64,000 nt of DNA, from positions 44,345,899 through 44,409,898 of the forward strand of contig OX104125.1 in the NCBI GenBank assembly GCA_944474755.1, given 5' to 3'. Within the stretch, counting starts at the first letter, position 1. Each line of letters begins with the position of its first letter. This stretch comes from Limnoperna fortunei. Taxonomy: Eukaryota; Mollusca; Bivalvia; Mytilida; Modiolidae. Both the position numbers and the translations under genes were made by a program. Shown in pieces: positions 27,501 through 42,500 of the stretch. The notes under the pieces were generated by a model. It was not told the origin of the DNA and did not search any database. It saw only the letters and a list, made by a program, of their open reading frames with translations.

Positions 27501-30500
27501 ATCCACTAAATGAAAAACTTCCAGTTTCAATCGATTTGTATCTTAAAACAACCATGGTTTTCTCTGTTCTTTCCTTTACATAAGGTCCAACGAATCTAGC
27601 ATTTTTTTAGTAAAAATTCGGTAGAGGATTATGGCCTTAGAAAAACACTGCCAGTTGATAAAAAAACTTTGCCCAGAAACTTAACTGGCTGTCAATAGTG
27701 ATGATGAATATGATAAATATAATACTAAATCGTTAAAAAAAAGGCTAACAGAGGTCTAAAACCTCTGTTTTGACAACCTTACATTTCATAAGTTCCATGT
27801 AACTACTGGTAACTGATTATAAAAATAATTCCCTAACACTAATATCCAGACAGTAACATAATGGAATTGTAAAAGAATTCCAGCTATTTTTGTAATACTA
27901 TACATATGACCTTCAGATGTACATAAGAAGTTCTTGCCCAAGAACTATGTTCTGACCTCTGTTTTTATAATTTATACAATGAAAGACTTACCAAGTTTCT
28001 TCTTTGCCTCTTGGATGTCTCTCACCCAAGCTTGTTTGGTGTGAATATCTTGTACTTGTAGCTTCAGGGATGGCGATACAGTTAATTCTGACGATTTGTC
28101 TTCCCACAATTCAATTGTATATGATCCATCTGTCTCGTCTTGTTTACCAACAGTTACATCTTTCAACTGTTAAAAATAGAATAGGTATGACACAATTACA
28201 GAGGCGGAATCCAAAAGAATATTCGAAATAGTTATTTAACTATGCACATGCAGCCAACTTGTGAATCAAGTCCCAGGAATCAGAATATTCAATTTTGACA
28301 CACAAACAATACCTGTTTCAATAATTTGGCTCAACAGCAAATGTTTATCTGCAAATGAGATAAGACCAGTGAGGAGAGAGAAGCTGTTATACAGTAAAAA
28401 CATTCTTATCTGAACTTTCTTGTTCACCTGGGGCTTCAATTGGGGGTATTCAGTAATTAATGAAAAACAAATAAAATTCACCTGTTATCTTTTGTTTATT
28501 TTGAACAGAAAAAATATATTTGTTATAATTTTTTCTTTTTAAAACTTAAACCGTACAGGAGAAAAGGTTACTTTAATTTATTTAGTCCCTTAAGCTGTAC
28601 AGATGTCTCATACCTTATTGTAGTTATACCAAGCTTTTAATTACTTTTGTGAAATGTTTCTTTCATTTTTTTTATAGTGTTCCTTCATTTTGGACTATTT
28701 GCATTTTTTCCCCATCATAAACATTGTATAAAGTATTTTGAATTTTGATTATATACCACATATGAGGGCCTAGAGAAGATTAGTTTGTATATTAACTGTG
28801 TATACCACATATGAGGGCCTAGAGAAGATTAGTTTGTATATTTACTGTGTATACCACATATGAGGGCCTAGGGAAGATTAGTTTGTATATTAACTGTGTA
28901 TACCACATATGAGGGCCTAGAGAAGATTAGTTTGTATATTAACTGTGTATACCACATATGAGGGCCTAGGGAAGATTAGTTTGTATATTAACTGTGTATA
29001 CCACATATGAGGGCCTAGAGAAGATTAGTTTGTATATTAACTGTGTATACCACATATGAGGGCCTAGGGAAGATTAGTTTGTATATTAACTGTGTATACC
29101 ACATATGAGGGCCTAGAGAAGATTAGTTTGTATATTTACTGTGTATACCACATATGAGGGCCTAGAGAAGATTAGTTTGTATATTAACTGTGTATACCAC
29201 ATATGAGGGCCTAGAGAAGATTAGTTTGTATATTAACTGTGTATACCACATATGAGGGCCTAGAGAAGATTAGTTTGTATATTTACTGTGTATACCACAT
29301 ATGAGGGCCTAGAGAAGATTAGTTTGTATATTTACTGTGTATACCACATATGAGGGCCTAGGGAAGATTAGTTTGTATATTTACTGTGTATACCACATAT
29401 GAGGGCCTAGAGAAGATTAGTTTGTATATTAACTGTGTATACCACATATGAGGGCCTAGGGAAGATTAGTTTGTATATTAACTGTGTATACCACATATGA
29501 GGGCCTAGAGAAGATTAGTTTGTATATTTACTGTGTATACCACATATGAGGGCCTAGGGAAGATTAGTTTGTATATTTACTGTGTATACCACATATGAGG
29601 GCCTAGAGAAGATTAGTTTGTATATTTACTGTGTATACCACATATGAGGGCCTAGGGAAGATTAGTTTGTATATTTACTGTGTATACCACATATGAGGGC
29701 CTAGGGAAGATTAGTTTGTATATTAACTGTGTATACCACATATGAGGGCCTAGAGAAGATTAGTTTGTATATTAACTGTGTATACCACATATGAGGGCCT
29801 AGAGAAGATTAGTTTGTATATTAACTGTGTATACCACATATGAGGGCCTAGAGAAGATTAGTTTGTATATTAACTGTGTATACCACATATGAGGGCCTAG
29901 GGAAGATTAGTTTGTATATTAACTGTGTATACCACATATGAGGGCCTAGAGAAGATTAGTTTGTATATTAACTGTGTATACCACATATGAGGGCCTAGAG
30001 AAGATTAGTTTGTATATTAACTGTGTATACCACATATGAGGGCCTAGGGAAGATTAGTTTGTATATTAACTGTGTATACCACATATGAGGGCCTAGAGAA
30101 GATTAGTTTGTATATTTACTGTGTATACCACATATGAGGGCCTAGAGAAGATTAGTTTGTATATTAACTGTGTATACCACATATGAGGGCCTAGGGAAGA
30201 TTAGTTTGTATATTAACTGTGTATACCACATATGAGGGCCTAGAGAAGATTAGTTAGTATATTAACTGTGTATACCACATATGAGGGCCTAGAGAAGATT
30301 AGTTTGTATATTAACTGTGTATACCACATATGAGGGCCTAGGGAAGATTAGTTTGTATATTAACTGTGTATACAACATATGAGGGCCTAGAGAAGATTAG
30401 TTTGTATATTAACTGTGTATACCACATATGAGGGCCTAGGGAAGATTAGTTTGTATATTAACTGTGTATACCACATATGAGGGCCTAGAGAAGATTAGTT

Positions 30501-33500
30501 TGTATATTTACTGTGTATACCACATATGAGGGCCTAGAGAAGATTAGTTTGTATATTAACTGTGTATACCACATATGAGGGCCTAGGGAAGATTAGTTTG
30601 TATATTAACTGTGTATACCACATATGAGGGCCTAGAGAAGATTAGTTTGTATATTAACTGTGTATACCACATATGAGGGCCTAGAGAAGATTAGTTTGTA
30701 TATTAACTGTGTATACCACATATGAGGGCCTAGGGAAGATTAGTTTGTATATTAACTGTGTATACCACATATGAGGGCCTAGAGAAGATTAGTTTGTATA
30801 TTTACTGTGTATACCACATATGAGGGCCTAGAGAAGATTAGTTTGTATATTAACTGTGTATACCACATATGAGGGCCTAGGGAAGATTAGTTTGTATATT
30901 TACTGTGTATACCACATATGAGGGCCTAGAGAAGATTAGTTTGTATATTAACTGTGTATACCACATATGAGGGCCTAGAGAAGATTAGTTTGTATATTTA
31001 CTGTGTATACCACATATGAGGGCCTAGGGAAGATTAGTTTGTATATTTACTGTGTATACCACATATGAGGGCCTAGGGAAGATTAGTTTGTATATTTACT
31101 GTGTATACCACATATGAGGGCCTAGAGAAGATTAGTTTGTATATTAACTGTGTATACCACATATGAGGGCCTAGAGAAGATTAGTTTGTATATTAACTGT
31201 GTATACCACATATGAGGGCCTAGGGAAGATTAGTTTGTATATTTACTGTGTATACCACATATGAGGGCCTAGAGAAGATTAGTTTGTATATTTACTGTGT
31301 ATACCACATATGAGGGCCTAGGGAAGATTAGTTTGTATATTTACTGTGTATACCACATATGAGGGCCTAGAGAAGATTAGTTTGTATATTAACTGTGTAT
31401 ACCACATATGAGGGCCTAGGGAAGATTAGTTTGTATATTTACTGTGTATACCACATATGAGGGCCTAGGGAAGATTAGTTTGTATATTTACTGTGTATAC
31501 CACATATGAGGGCCTAGGGAAGATTAGTTTGTATATTTACTGTGTATACCACATATGAGGGCCTAGGGAAGATTAGTTTGTATATTTACTGTGTATACCA
31601 CATATGAGGGCCTAGGGAAGATTAGTTTGTATATTTACTGTGTATACCACATATGAGGGCCTAGGGAAGATTAGTTTGTATATTTACTGTGTATACCACA
31701 TATGATTGCCTAGAGAAGATTAGTTTGTATATTTACTGTGTATACCACATATGAGGGCCTAGGGAAGATTAGTTTGTATATTAACTGTGTATACCACATA
31801 TGAGGGCCTAGGGAAGATTAGTTTGTATATTTACTGTGTATACCACATATGAGGGCCTAGAGAAGATTAGTTAGTATATTAACTGTGTATACCACATATG
31901 AGGGCCTAGGGAAGATTAGTTTGTATATTAACTGTGTATACCACATATGAGGGCCTAGAGAAGATTAGTTTGTATATTTACTGTGTATACCACATATGAG
32001 GGCCTAGAGAAGATTAGTTTGTATATTTACTGTGTATACCACATATGAGGGCCTAGGGAAGATTAGTTTGTATATTTACTGTGTATACCACATATGAGGG
32101 CCTAGGGAAGATTAGTTTGTATATTTACTGTGTATACCACATATGAGGGCCTAGAGAAGATTAGTTTGTATATTAACTGTGTATACCACATATGAGGGCC
32201 TAGGGAAGATTAGTTTGTATATTTACTGTGTATACCACATATGAGGGCCTAGAGAAGATTAGTTTGTATATTAACTGTGTATACCACATATGAGGGCCTA
32301 GGGAAGATTAGTTTGTATATTAACTGTGTATACCACATATGAGGGCCTAGAGAAGATTAGTTTGTATATTTACTGTGTATACCACATATGAGGGCCTAGG
32401 GAAGATTAGTTTGTATATTAACTGTGTATACCACATATGAGGGCCTAGAGAAGATTAGTTTGTATATTTACTGTGTATACCACATATGAGGGCCTAGGGA
32501 AGATTAGTTTGTATATTTACTGTGTATACCACATATGAGGGCCTAGAGAAGATTAGTTTGTATATTTACTGTGTATACCACATATGAGGGCCTAGGGAAG
32601 ATTAGTTTGTATATTTACTGTGTATACCACATATGAGGGCCTAGGGAAGATTAGTTTGTATATTAACTGTGTATACCACATATGAGGGCCTAGAGAAGAT
32701 TAGTTTGTATATTAACTGTGTATACCACATATGAGGGCCTAGGGAAGATTAGTTTGTATATTAACTGTGTATACCACATATGAGGGCCTAGGGAAGATTA
32801 GTTTGTATATTTACTGTGTATACCACATATGAGGGCCTAGGGAAGATTAGTTTGTATATTAACTGTGTATACCACATATGAGGGCCTAGGGAAGATTAGT
32901 TTGTATATTTACTGTGTATACCACATATGAGGGCCTAGGGAAGATTAGTTTGTATATTTACTGTGTATACCACATATGAGGGCCTAGGGAAGATTAGTTT
33001 GTATATTTACTGTGTATACCACATATGAGGGCCTAGAGAAGATTAGTTTGTATATTAACTGTGTATACCACATATGAGGGCATAGGGAAGATTAGTTTGA
33101 ATATTTACTGTGTATACCACATATGAGGGCCTAGAGAAGATTAGTTTGTATATTAACTGTGTATACCACATATGAGGGCCTAGGGAAGATTAGTTTGTAT
33201 ATTAACTGTGTATACCACATATGAGGGCCTAGAGAAGATTAGTTTGTATATTAACTGTGTATACCACATATGAGGGCCTAGGGAAGATTAGTTTGTATAT
33301 TAACTGTGTATACCACATATGAGGGCCTAGAGAAGATTAGTTTGTATATTTACTGTGTATACCACATATGAGGGCCTAGGGAAGATTAGTTTGTATATTT
33401 ACTGTGTATACCACTTATGAGGACCTAGAGAAAATTATTTTGTATATTTACTGTGTATACCACATATGAGGGCCTAGAGAAGATTAGTTTGTATATTAAC

Positions 33501-36500
33501 TGTGTATACCACATATGAGGGCCTAGGGAAGATTAGTTTGTATATTAACTGTGTATACCACATATGAGGGCCTAGGTAAGATTAGTTTGTATATTAACTG
33601 TGTATACCACATATGAGGGCCTAGAGAAGATTAGTTTGTATATTTACTGTGTATACCACTTATGAGGGCCTAGAGAAAATTAGTTTGTATATTTACTGTG
33701 TATACCACATATGAGGGCCTAGAGAAGATTAGTTTGTATATTAACTGTGTATACCACATATGAGGGCCTAGGGAAGATTAGTTTGTATATTAACTGTGTA
33801 TACCACATATGAGGGCCTAGAGAAGATTAGTTTGTATATTAACTGTGTATACCACATATGAGGGCCTACAGAAGATTAGTTTGTATGTTAACTGTGTATA
33901 CCACATATGAGGGCCTAGGGAAGATTAGTTTGTATATTAACTGTGTATACCACATATGAGGGCCTAGAGAAGATTAGTTTGTATATTAACTGTGTATACC
34001 ACATATGAGGGCCTAGAGAAGATTAGTTTGTATATTAACTGTGTATACCACATATGAGGGCCTAGGGAAGATTAGTTTGTGTATTAACTGTGTATACCAC
34101 ATATGAGGGCCTAGGGAAGATTAGTTTGTATATTAACTGTGTATACCACATATGAGGGCCTAGGGAAGATTAGTTTGTATATTAACTGTGTATACCACAT
34201 ATGAGGGCCTAGAGAAGATTAGTTTGTATATTAACTGTGTATACCACATATGAGGGCCTAGAGAAGATTAGTTTGTATATTAACTGTGTATACCACATAT
34301 GAGGGCCTAGAGAAGATTAGTTTGTATATTAACTGTGTATACCACATATGAGGGCCTAGGGAAGATTAGTTTGTATATTAACTGTGTATACCACATATGA
34401 GGGCCTAGAGAAGATTAGTTTGTATATTAACTGTGTATACCACATACGAGGGCCTAGGAAGATTAGTTTGTATATTAACTGTGTATACCACATATGAGGG
34501 CCTAGAGAAGATTAGTTTGTATATTAACTGTGTATACCACATATGAGGGCCTAGAGAAGCTTAGTTTGTATATTAACTGTGTATACCACATATGAGGGCC
34601 TAGGGAAGATAAGTTTGTATATTTACTGTGTATACCACTTATGAGGACCTAGAGAAAATTATTTTGTATATTTACTGTGTATACCACATATGAGGGCCTA
34701 GAGAAGATTAGTTTGTATATTAACTGTGTATACCACATATGAGGGCCTAGGGAAGATTAGCTTGTATATTAACTGTGTATACCACATATGAGGGCCTAGG
34801 TAAGATTAGTTTGTATATTAACTGTGTATACCACATATGAGGGCCTAGAGAAGATTAGTTTGTATATTAACTGTGTATACCACATATGAGGGCCTAGGGA
34901 AGATTAGTTTGTATATTTACTGTGTATACCACATATGAGGGCCTAGAGAAGATTAGTTTGTATATTTACTGTGTATACCACTTATGAGGGCCTAGAGAAA
35001 ATTAGTTTGTATATTTACTGTGTATACCACATATGAGGGCCTAGAGAAGATTAGTTTGTATATTAACTGTGTATACCACATATGAGGGCCTAGGGAAGAT
35101 TAGTTTGTATATTAACTGTGTATACCACATATGAGGGCCTAGAGAAGATTAGTTTGTATATTAACTGTGTATACCACATATGAGGGCCTACAGAAGATTA
35201 GTTTGTATGTTAACTGTGTATACCACATATGAGGGCCTAGGGAAGATTAGTTTGTATATTAACTGTGTATACCACATATGAGGGCCTAGAGAAGATTAGT
35301 TTGTATATTAACTGTGTATACCACATATGAGGGCCTAGAGAAGATTAGTTTGTATATTAACTGTGTATACCACATATGAGGGCCTAGGGAAGATTAGTTT
35401 GTATATTAACTGTGTATACCACATATGAGGGCCTAGAGAAGATTAGTTTGTATATTAACTGTGTATACCACATATGAGGGCCTAGGGAAGATTAGTTTGT
35501 ATATTAACTGTGTATACCACATATGAGGGCCTACAGAAGATTAGTTTGTATATTAACTGTGTATACCACATATGAGGGCCTACAGAAGATTAGTTTGTAT
35601 GTTAACTGTGTATACCACATATGAGGGCCTAGAGAAGATTAGTTTGTATATTAACTGTGTATACCACATATGAGGGCCTAGGGAAGATTAGTTTGTATAT
35701 TAACTGTGTATACCACATATGAGGGCCTAGAAGATTAGTTTGTATATTAACTGTGTATACCACATATGAGGGCCTAGAGAAGATTAGTTTGTATATTAAC
35801 TGTGTATACCACATATGAGGGCCTAGAGAAGATTAGTTTGTATATTAACTGTGTATACCACATATGAGGGCCTAGGGAAGATTAGTTTGTATATTAACTG
35901 TGTATACCACATATGAGGGCCTAGAGAAGATTAGTTTGTATATTTACTGTGTATACCACATATGAGGGCCTAGGGAAGATTAGTTTGTATATTAACTGTG
36001 TATACCACATATGAGGGCCTAGAGAAGATTAGTTTGTATATTAACTGTGTATACCACATATGAGGGCCTAGGGAAGATTAGTTTGTATATTAACTGTGTA
36101 TACCACATATGAGGGCCTAGAGAAGATTAGTTTGTATATTAACTGTGTATACCACATATGAGGGCCTAGAGAAGATTAGTTTGTATATTAACTGTGTATA
36201 CCACATATGAGGGCCTAGAAGATTAGTTTGTATATTAACTGTGTATACCACATATGAGGGCCTAGAGAAGATTAGTTTGTATATTAACTGTGTATACCAC
36301 ATATGAGGGCCTAGAGAAGATTAGTTTGTATATTAACTGTGTATACCACATATGAGGGCCTAGGGAAGATTAGTTTGTATATTAACTGTGTATACCACAT
36401 ATGAGGGCCTAGAGAAGATTAGTTTGTATATTTACTGTGTATACCACATATGAGGGCCTAGGGAAGATTAGTTTGTATATTAACTGTGTATACCACATAT

Positions 36501-39500
36501 GAGGGCCTAGAGAAGATTAGTTTGTATATTAACTGTGTATACCACATATGAGGGCCTAGGGAAGATTAGTTTGTATATTAACTGTGTATACCACATATGA
36601 GGGCCTAGAGAAGATTAGTTTGTATATTAACTGTGTATACCACATATGAGGGCCTAGAGAAGATTAGTTTGTATATTAACTGTGTATACCACATATGAGG
36701 GCCTAGAAGATTAGTTTGTATATTAACTGTGTATACCACATATGAGGGCCTAGAGAAGATTAGTTTGTATATTAACTGTGTATACCACATATGAGGGCCT
36801 AGAGAAGATTAGTTTGTATATTAACTGTGTATACCACATATGAGGGCCTAGGAAGATTAGTTTGTATATTAACTGTGTATACCACATATGAGGGCCTAGA
36901 GAAGATTAGTTTGTATATTTACTGTGTATACCACATATGAGGGCCTAGGGAAGATTAGTTTGTATATTAACTGTGTATACCACATATGAGGGCCTAGAGA
37001 AGATTAGTTTGTATATTAACTGTGTATACCACATATGAGGGCCTAGGGAAGATTAGTTTGTATATTAACTGTGTATACCACATATGAGGGCCTAGAGAAG
37101 ATTAGTTTGTATATTAACTGTGTATACCACATATGAGGGCCTAGAGAAGATTAGTTTGTATATTAACTGTGTATACCACATATGAGGGCCTAGAGAAGAT
37201 TAGTTTGTATATTAACTGTGTATACCACATATGAGGGCCTAGAGAAGATTAGTTTGTATATTAACTGTGTATACCACATATGAGGGCCTAGAGAAGATTA
37301 GTTTGTATATTAACTGTGTATACCACATATGAGGGCCTAGAGAAGATTAGTTTGTATATTAACTGTGTATACCACATATGAGGGCCTAGGTAAGATTAGT
37401 TTGTATATTAACTGTGTATACCACATATGAGGGCCTAGGGAAGATTAGTTTGTATATTAACTGTGTATACCACATATGAGGGCCTAGAGAAGATTAGTTT
37501 GTATATTAACTGTGTATACCACATATGAGGGCCTAGGAAGATTAGTTTGTATATTAACTGTGTATACCACATATGAGGGCCTAGAGAAGATTAGTTTGTA
37601 TATTAACTGTGTATACCACATATGAGGGCCTAGAGAAGATTAGTTTGTATATTAACTGTGTATACCACATATGAGGGCCTAGGAAGATTAGTTTGTATAT
37701 TAACTGTGTATACCACATATGAGGGCCTAGAGAAGATTAGTTTGTATATTAACTGTGTATACCACATATGAGGGCCTAGGAAGATTAGTTTGTATATTAA
37801 CTGTGTATACCACATATGAGGGCCTAGAGAAGATTAGTTTGTATATTAACTGTGTATACCACATATGAGGGCCTAGAGAAGATTAGTTTGTATATTAACT
37901 GTGTATACCACATATGAGGGCCTAGAGAAGATTAGTTTGTATATTAACTGTGTATACCACATATGAGGGCCTAGAGAAGATTAGTTAGTATATTAACTGT
38001 GTATACCACATATGAGGGCCTAGAGAAGATTAGTTTGTATATTAACTGTGTATACCACATATGAGGGCCTAGAGAAGATTAGTTTGTATATTAACTGTGT
38101 ATACCACATATGAGGGCCTAGGGAAGATTAGTTTGTATATTAACTGTGTATACCACATATGAGGGCCTAGAGAAGATTAGTTTGTATATTAACTGTGTAT
38201 ACCACATATGAGGGCCTAGGGAAGATTAGTTTGTATATTAACTGTGTATACCACATATGAGGGCCTACAGAAGATTAGTTTGTATATTAACTGTGTATAC
38301 CACATATGAGGGCCTAGAGAAGATTAGTTTGTATATTAACTGTGTATACCACATATGAGGGCCTAGGGAAGATTAGTTTGTATATTAACTGTGTATACCA
38401 CATATGAGGGCCTAGAGAAGATTAGTTTGTAAGGGCCTAGAGAAGATTAGTTTGTATATTAACTGTGTATACCACATATGAGGGCCTAGGGAAGATTAGT
38501 TTTGTATATTAACTGTGTATACCACATATGAGGGCCTTAGAGAAGATTAGTTTGTATATTAACTGTGTATACCACATATGAGGGCCTAGAGAAGATTAGT
38601 TTGTATATTAACTGTGTATACCACATATGAGGGCCTAGAGAAGATTAGTTTGTATATTAACTGTGTATACCACATATGAGGCCTAGAGAAGATTAGTTTG
38701 TATATTAACTGTGTATACCACATATGAGGGCCTAGAGAAGATTAGTTTGTATATTAACTGTGTATACCACATATGAGGGCCTAGAGAAGATTAGTTTGTA
38801 TATTAACTGTGTATACCACATATGAGGGCCTAGGGAAGATTAGTTTGTATATTAACTGTGTATACCACATATGAGGGCCTAGAGAAGATTAGTTTGTATA
38901 TTAACTGTGTATACCACATATGAGGGCCTAGGGAAGATTAGTTTGTATATTAACTGTGTATACCACATATGAGGGCCTAGAGAAGATTAGTTTGTATATT
39001 AACTGTGTATACCACATATGAGGGCCTAGAGAAGATTAGTTTGTATATTAACTGTGTATACCACATATGAGGGCCTAGCTGAAGATTAGTTTGTATATTA
39101 ACTGTGTATACCACATATGAGGGCCTAGAGAAGATTAGTTTGTATATTAACTGTGTATACCACATATGAGGCCTAGAGAAGATTAGTTTGTATATTAACT
39201 GTGTATACCACATATGAGGGCCTAGGAGAAGATTAGTTTGTATATTAACTGTGTATACCACATATGAGGGCCTAGGGAAGATTAGTTTGTATATTACTGT
39301 GTATACCACATATGAGGGCCTACAGAAGATTAGTTTGTATATTAACTGTGTATACCACATATGAGGGCCTAGGGAAGAATAGTTTTGTATATTAACTGTG
39401 TATACCACATATGAAGGGCCTAGAGAAGATTAGTTTGTATATTAACTGTGTATACCACATATGAGGCCTAGAGAAGATTAGTTTGTATATTAACTGTGTA

Positions 39501-42500
39501 TACCACATATGAGGGCCTAGGAAGATTAGTTTGTATATTAACTGTGTATACCACATATGAGGGCCTAGCAGAAGATTAGTTTGTATATTAACTGTGTATA
39601 CCACATATGAGGGCCTAGGGAAGATTAGTTTGTATATTAACTGGTGTATACCACATATGAGGGCCTAGAGAAGATTAGTTTGTATATTAACTGTGTATAC
39701 CACATATGAGGGCCTAGAGAAGATTAGTTTGTATATTAACTGTGTATACCACATATGAGGCCTAGGGAAGATTAGTTTGTATATTAACTGTGTATACCAC
39801 ATATGAGGGCCTAGAGAAGATTAGTTTGTATTATTAACTGTGTATACCACATATGAGGGCCTAGAGAAGATTAGTTTGTATATTAACTGTGTATACCACA
39901 TATGAGGGCCTAGAGAAGATTAGTTTGTATATTAACTGTGTATACCACATATGAGGGCCTAGAGAAGATTAGTTTGTATATTAACTGTGTATACCACATA
40001 TGAGGGCCTAGAGAAGATTAGTTTGTATATTAACTGTGTATACCAATATGAGGGCCTAGAAAGATTAGTTTGTATATTAACTGTGTATACCACATATGAG
40101 GGCCTAGGGAAGATTAGTTTGTATATTAACTGTGTATACCACATATGAGGGCCTAGAGAAGATTAGTTTGTATATTAACTGTGTATACCACATATGAGGG
40201 CCTAGAGAAGATTAGTTTGTATATTAACTGTGTATACCACATATGAGGGCCTACAGAAGATTAGTTTGTATATTAAACTGTGTATACCACATATGAGGGG
40301 CCTAGAGAAGATTAGTTTGTATATTAACTGTGTATACCACATATGAGGGCCTAGGAGAAGATTAGTTTGTATATTAACTGTGTATACCACATATGAGGGC
40401 CTAGGAAGATTAGTTTGTATATTTACTGTGTATACCACATATGAGGGCCTAGGAAGATTAGTTTTGTATATTAACTGGTGTATACCACATATGAGGGCCT
40501 AGAGAANNNNNNNNNNNNNNNNNNNNNNNNNNNNNNNNNNNNNNNNNNNNNNNNNNNNNNNNNNNNNNNNNNNNNNNNNNNNNNNNNNNNNNNNNNNNNN
40601 NNNNNNNNNNNNNNNNNNNNNNNNNNNNNNNNNNNNNNNNNNNNNNNNNNNNNNNNNNNNNNNNNNNNNNNNNNNNNNNNNNNNNNNNNNNNNNNNNNNN
40701 NNNNNNGAAGATTAGTTTGTATATTAACTGTGTATACCACATATGAGGGCCTAGAGAAGATTAGTTTGTATATTAACTGTGTATACCACATATGAGGGCC
40801 TAGAGAAGATTAGTTTGTATATTAACTGTGTATACCACATATGAGGGCCTAGGGAAGATTAGTTTGTATATTAACTGTGTAATACCACATATGAGGGCCT
40901 AGAGAAGATTAGTTTGTATATTAACTGTGTATACCACATATGAGGGCCTAGAGAAGATTAGTTTGTATATTAACTGTGTATACCACATATGAGGGCCTAG
41001 AGAAGATTAGTTTGTATATTAACTGTGTATACCACATATGAGGGCCTAGGAAGATTAGTTTGTATATTAACTGTGTATACCACATATGAGGGCCTAGAGA
41101 AGATTAGTTTGTATATTAACTGTGTATACCACATATGAGGGCCTAGAGAAGATTAGTTTGTATATTAACTGTGTATACCACATATGAGGGCCTAGAGAAG
41201 ATTAGTTTGTATATTAACTGTGTATACCACATATGAGGGCCTAGAGAAGATTAGTTTGTATATTAACTGTGTATACCACATATGAGGGCCTAGAGAAGAT
41301 TAGTTTGTATATTAACTGTGTATACCACATATGAGGGCCTAGGGAAGATTAGTTTGTATATTAACTGTGTATACCACATATGAGGGCCTAGAGAAGATTA
41401 GTTTGTATATTTACTGTGTATACCACATATGAGGGCCTAGAGAAGATTAGTTTGTATATTAACTGTGTATACCACATATGAGGGCCTAGAGAAGATTAGT
41501 TTGTATATTAACTGTGTATACCACATATGAGGGCCTAGGAAGATTAGTTTGTATATTAACTGTGTATACCACATATGAGGGCCTAGAGAAGATTAGTTTG
41601 TATATTAACTGTGTATACCACATATGAGGGCCTAGAGAAGATTAGTTTGTATATTAACTGTGTATACCACATATGAGGGCCTAGGGAAGATTAGTTTGTA
41701 TATTAACTGTGTATACCACATATGAGGGCCTAGAGAAGATTAGTTTGTATATTAACTGTGTATACCACATATGAGGGCCTAGAGAAGATTAGTTTGTATA
41801 TTAACTGTGTATACCACATATGAGGGCCTAGAGAAGATTAGTTTGTATATTAACTGTGTATACCACATATGAGGGCCTAGGGAAGATTAGTTTGTATATT
41901 AACTGTGTATACCACATATGAGGGCCTAGGGAAGATTAGTTTGTATATTAACTGTGTATACCACATATGAGGGCCTAGAGAAGATTAGTTTGTATATTAA
42001 CTGTGTATACCACATATGAGGGCCTAGGAAGATTAGTTTGTATATTAACTGTGTATACCACATATGAGGGCCTAGAGAAGATTAGTTTGTATATTAACTG
42101 TGTATACCACATATGAGGGCCTAGAGAAGATTAGTTTGTATATTAACTGTGTATACCACATATGAGGGCCTAGGGAAGATTAGTTTGTATATTAACTGTG
42201 TATACCACATATGAGGGCCTAGAGAAGATTAGTTTGTATATTAACTGTGTATACCACATATGAGGGCCTAGGGAAGATTAGTTTGTATATTAACTGTGTA
42301 TACCACATATGAGGGCCTAGAGAAGATTAGTTTGTATATTAACTGTGTATACCACATATGAGGGCCTAGAGAAGATTAGTTTGTATATTAACTGTGTATA
42401 CCACATATGAGGGCCTAGAGAAGATTAGTTTGTATATTAACTGTGTATACCACATATGAGGGCCTAGAGAAGATTAGTTAGTATATTAACTGTGTATACC

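Noticed and set aside
40458..40795. Open frames crossing the N gap
   Set aside because: Created only because runs of N contain no stop codon.
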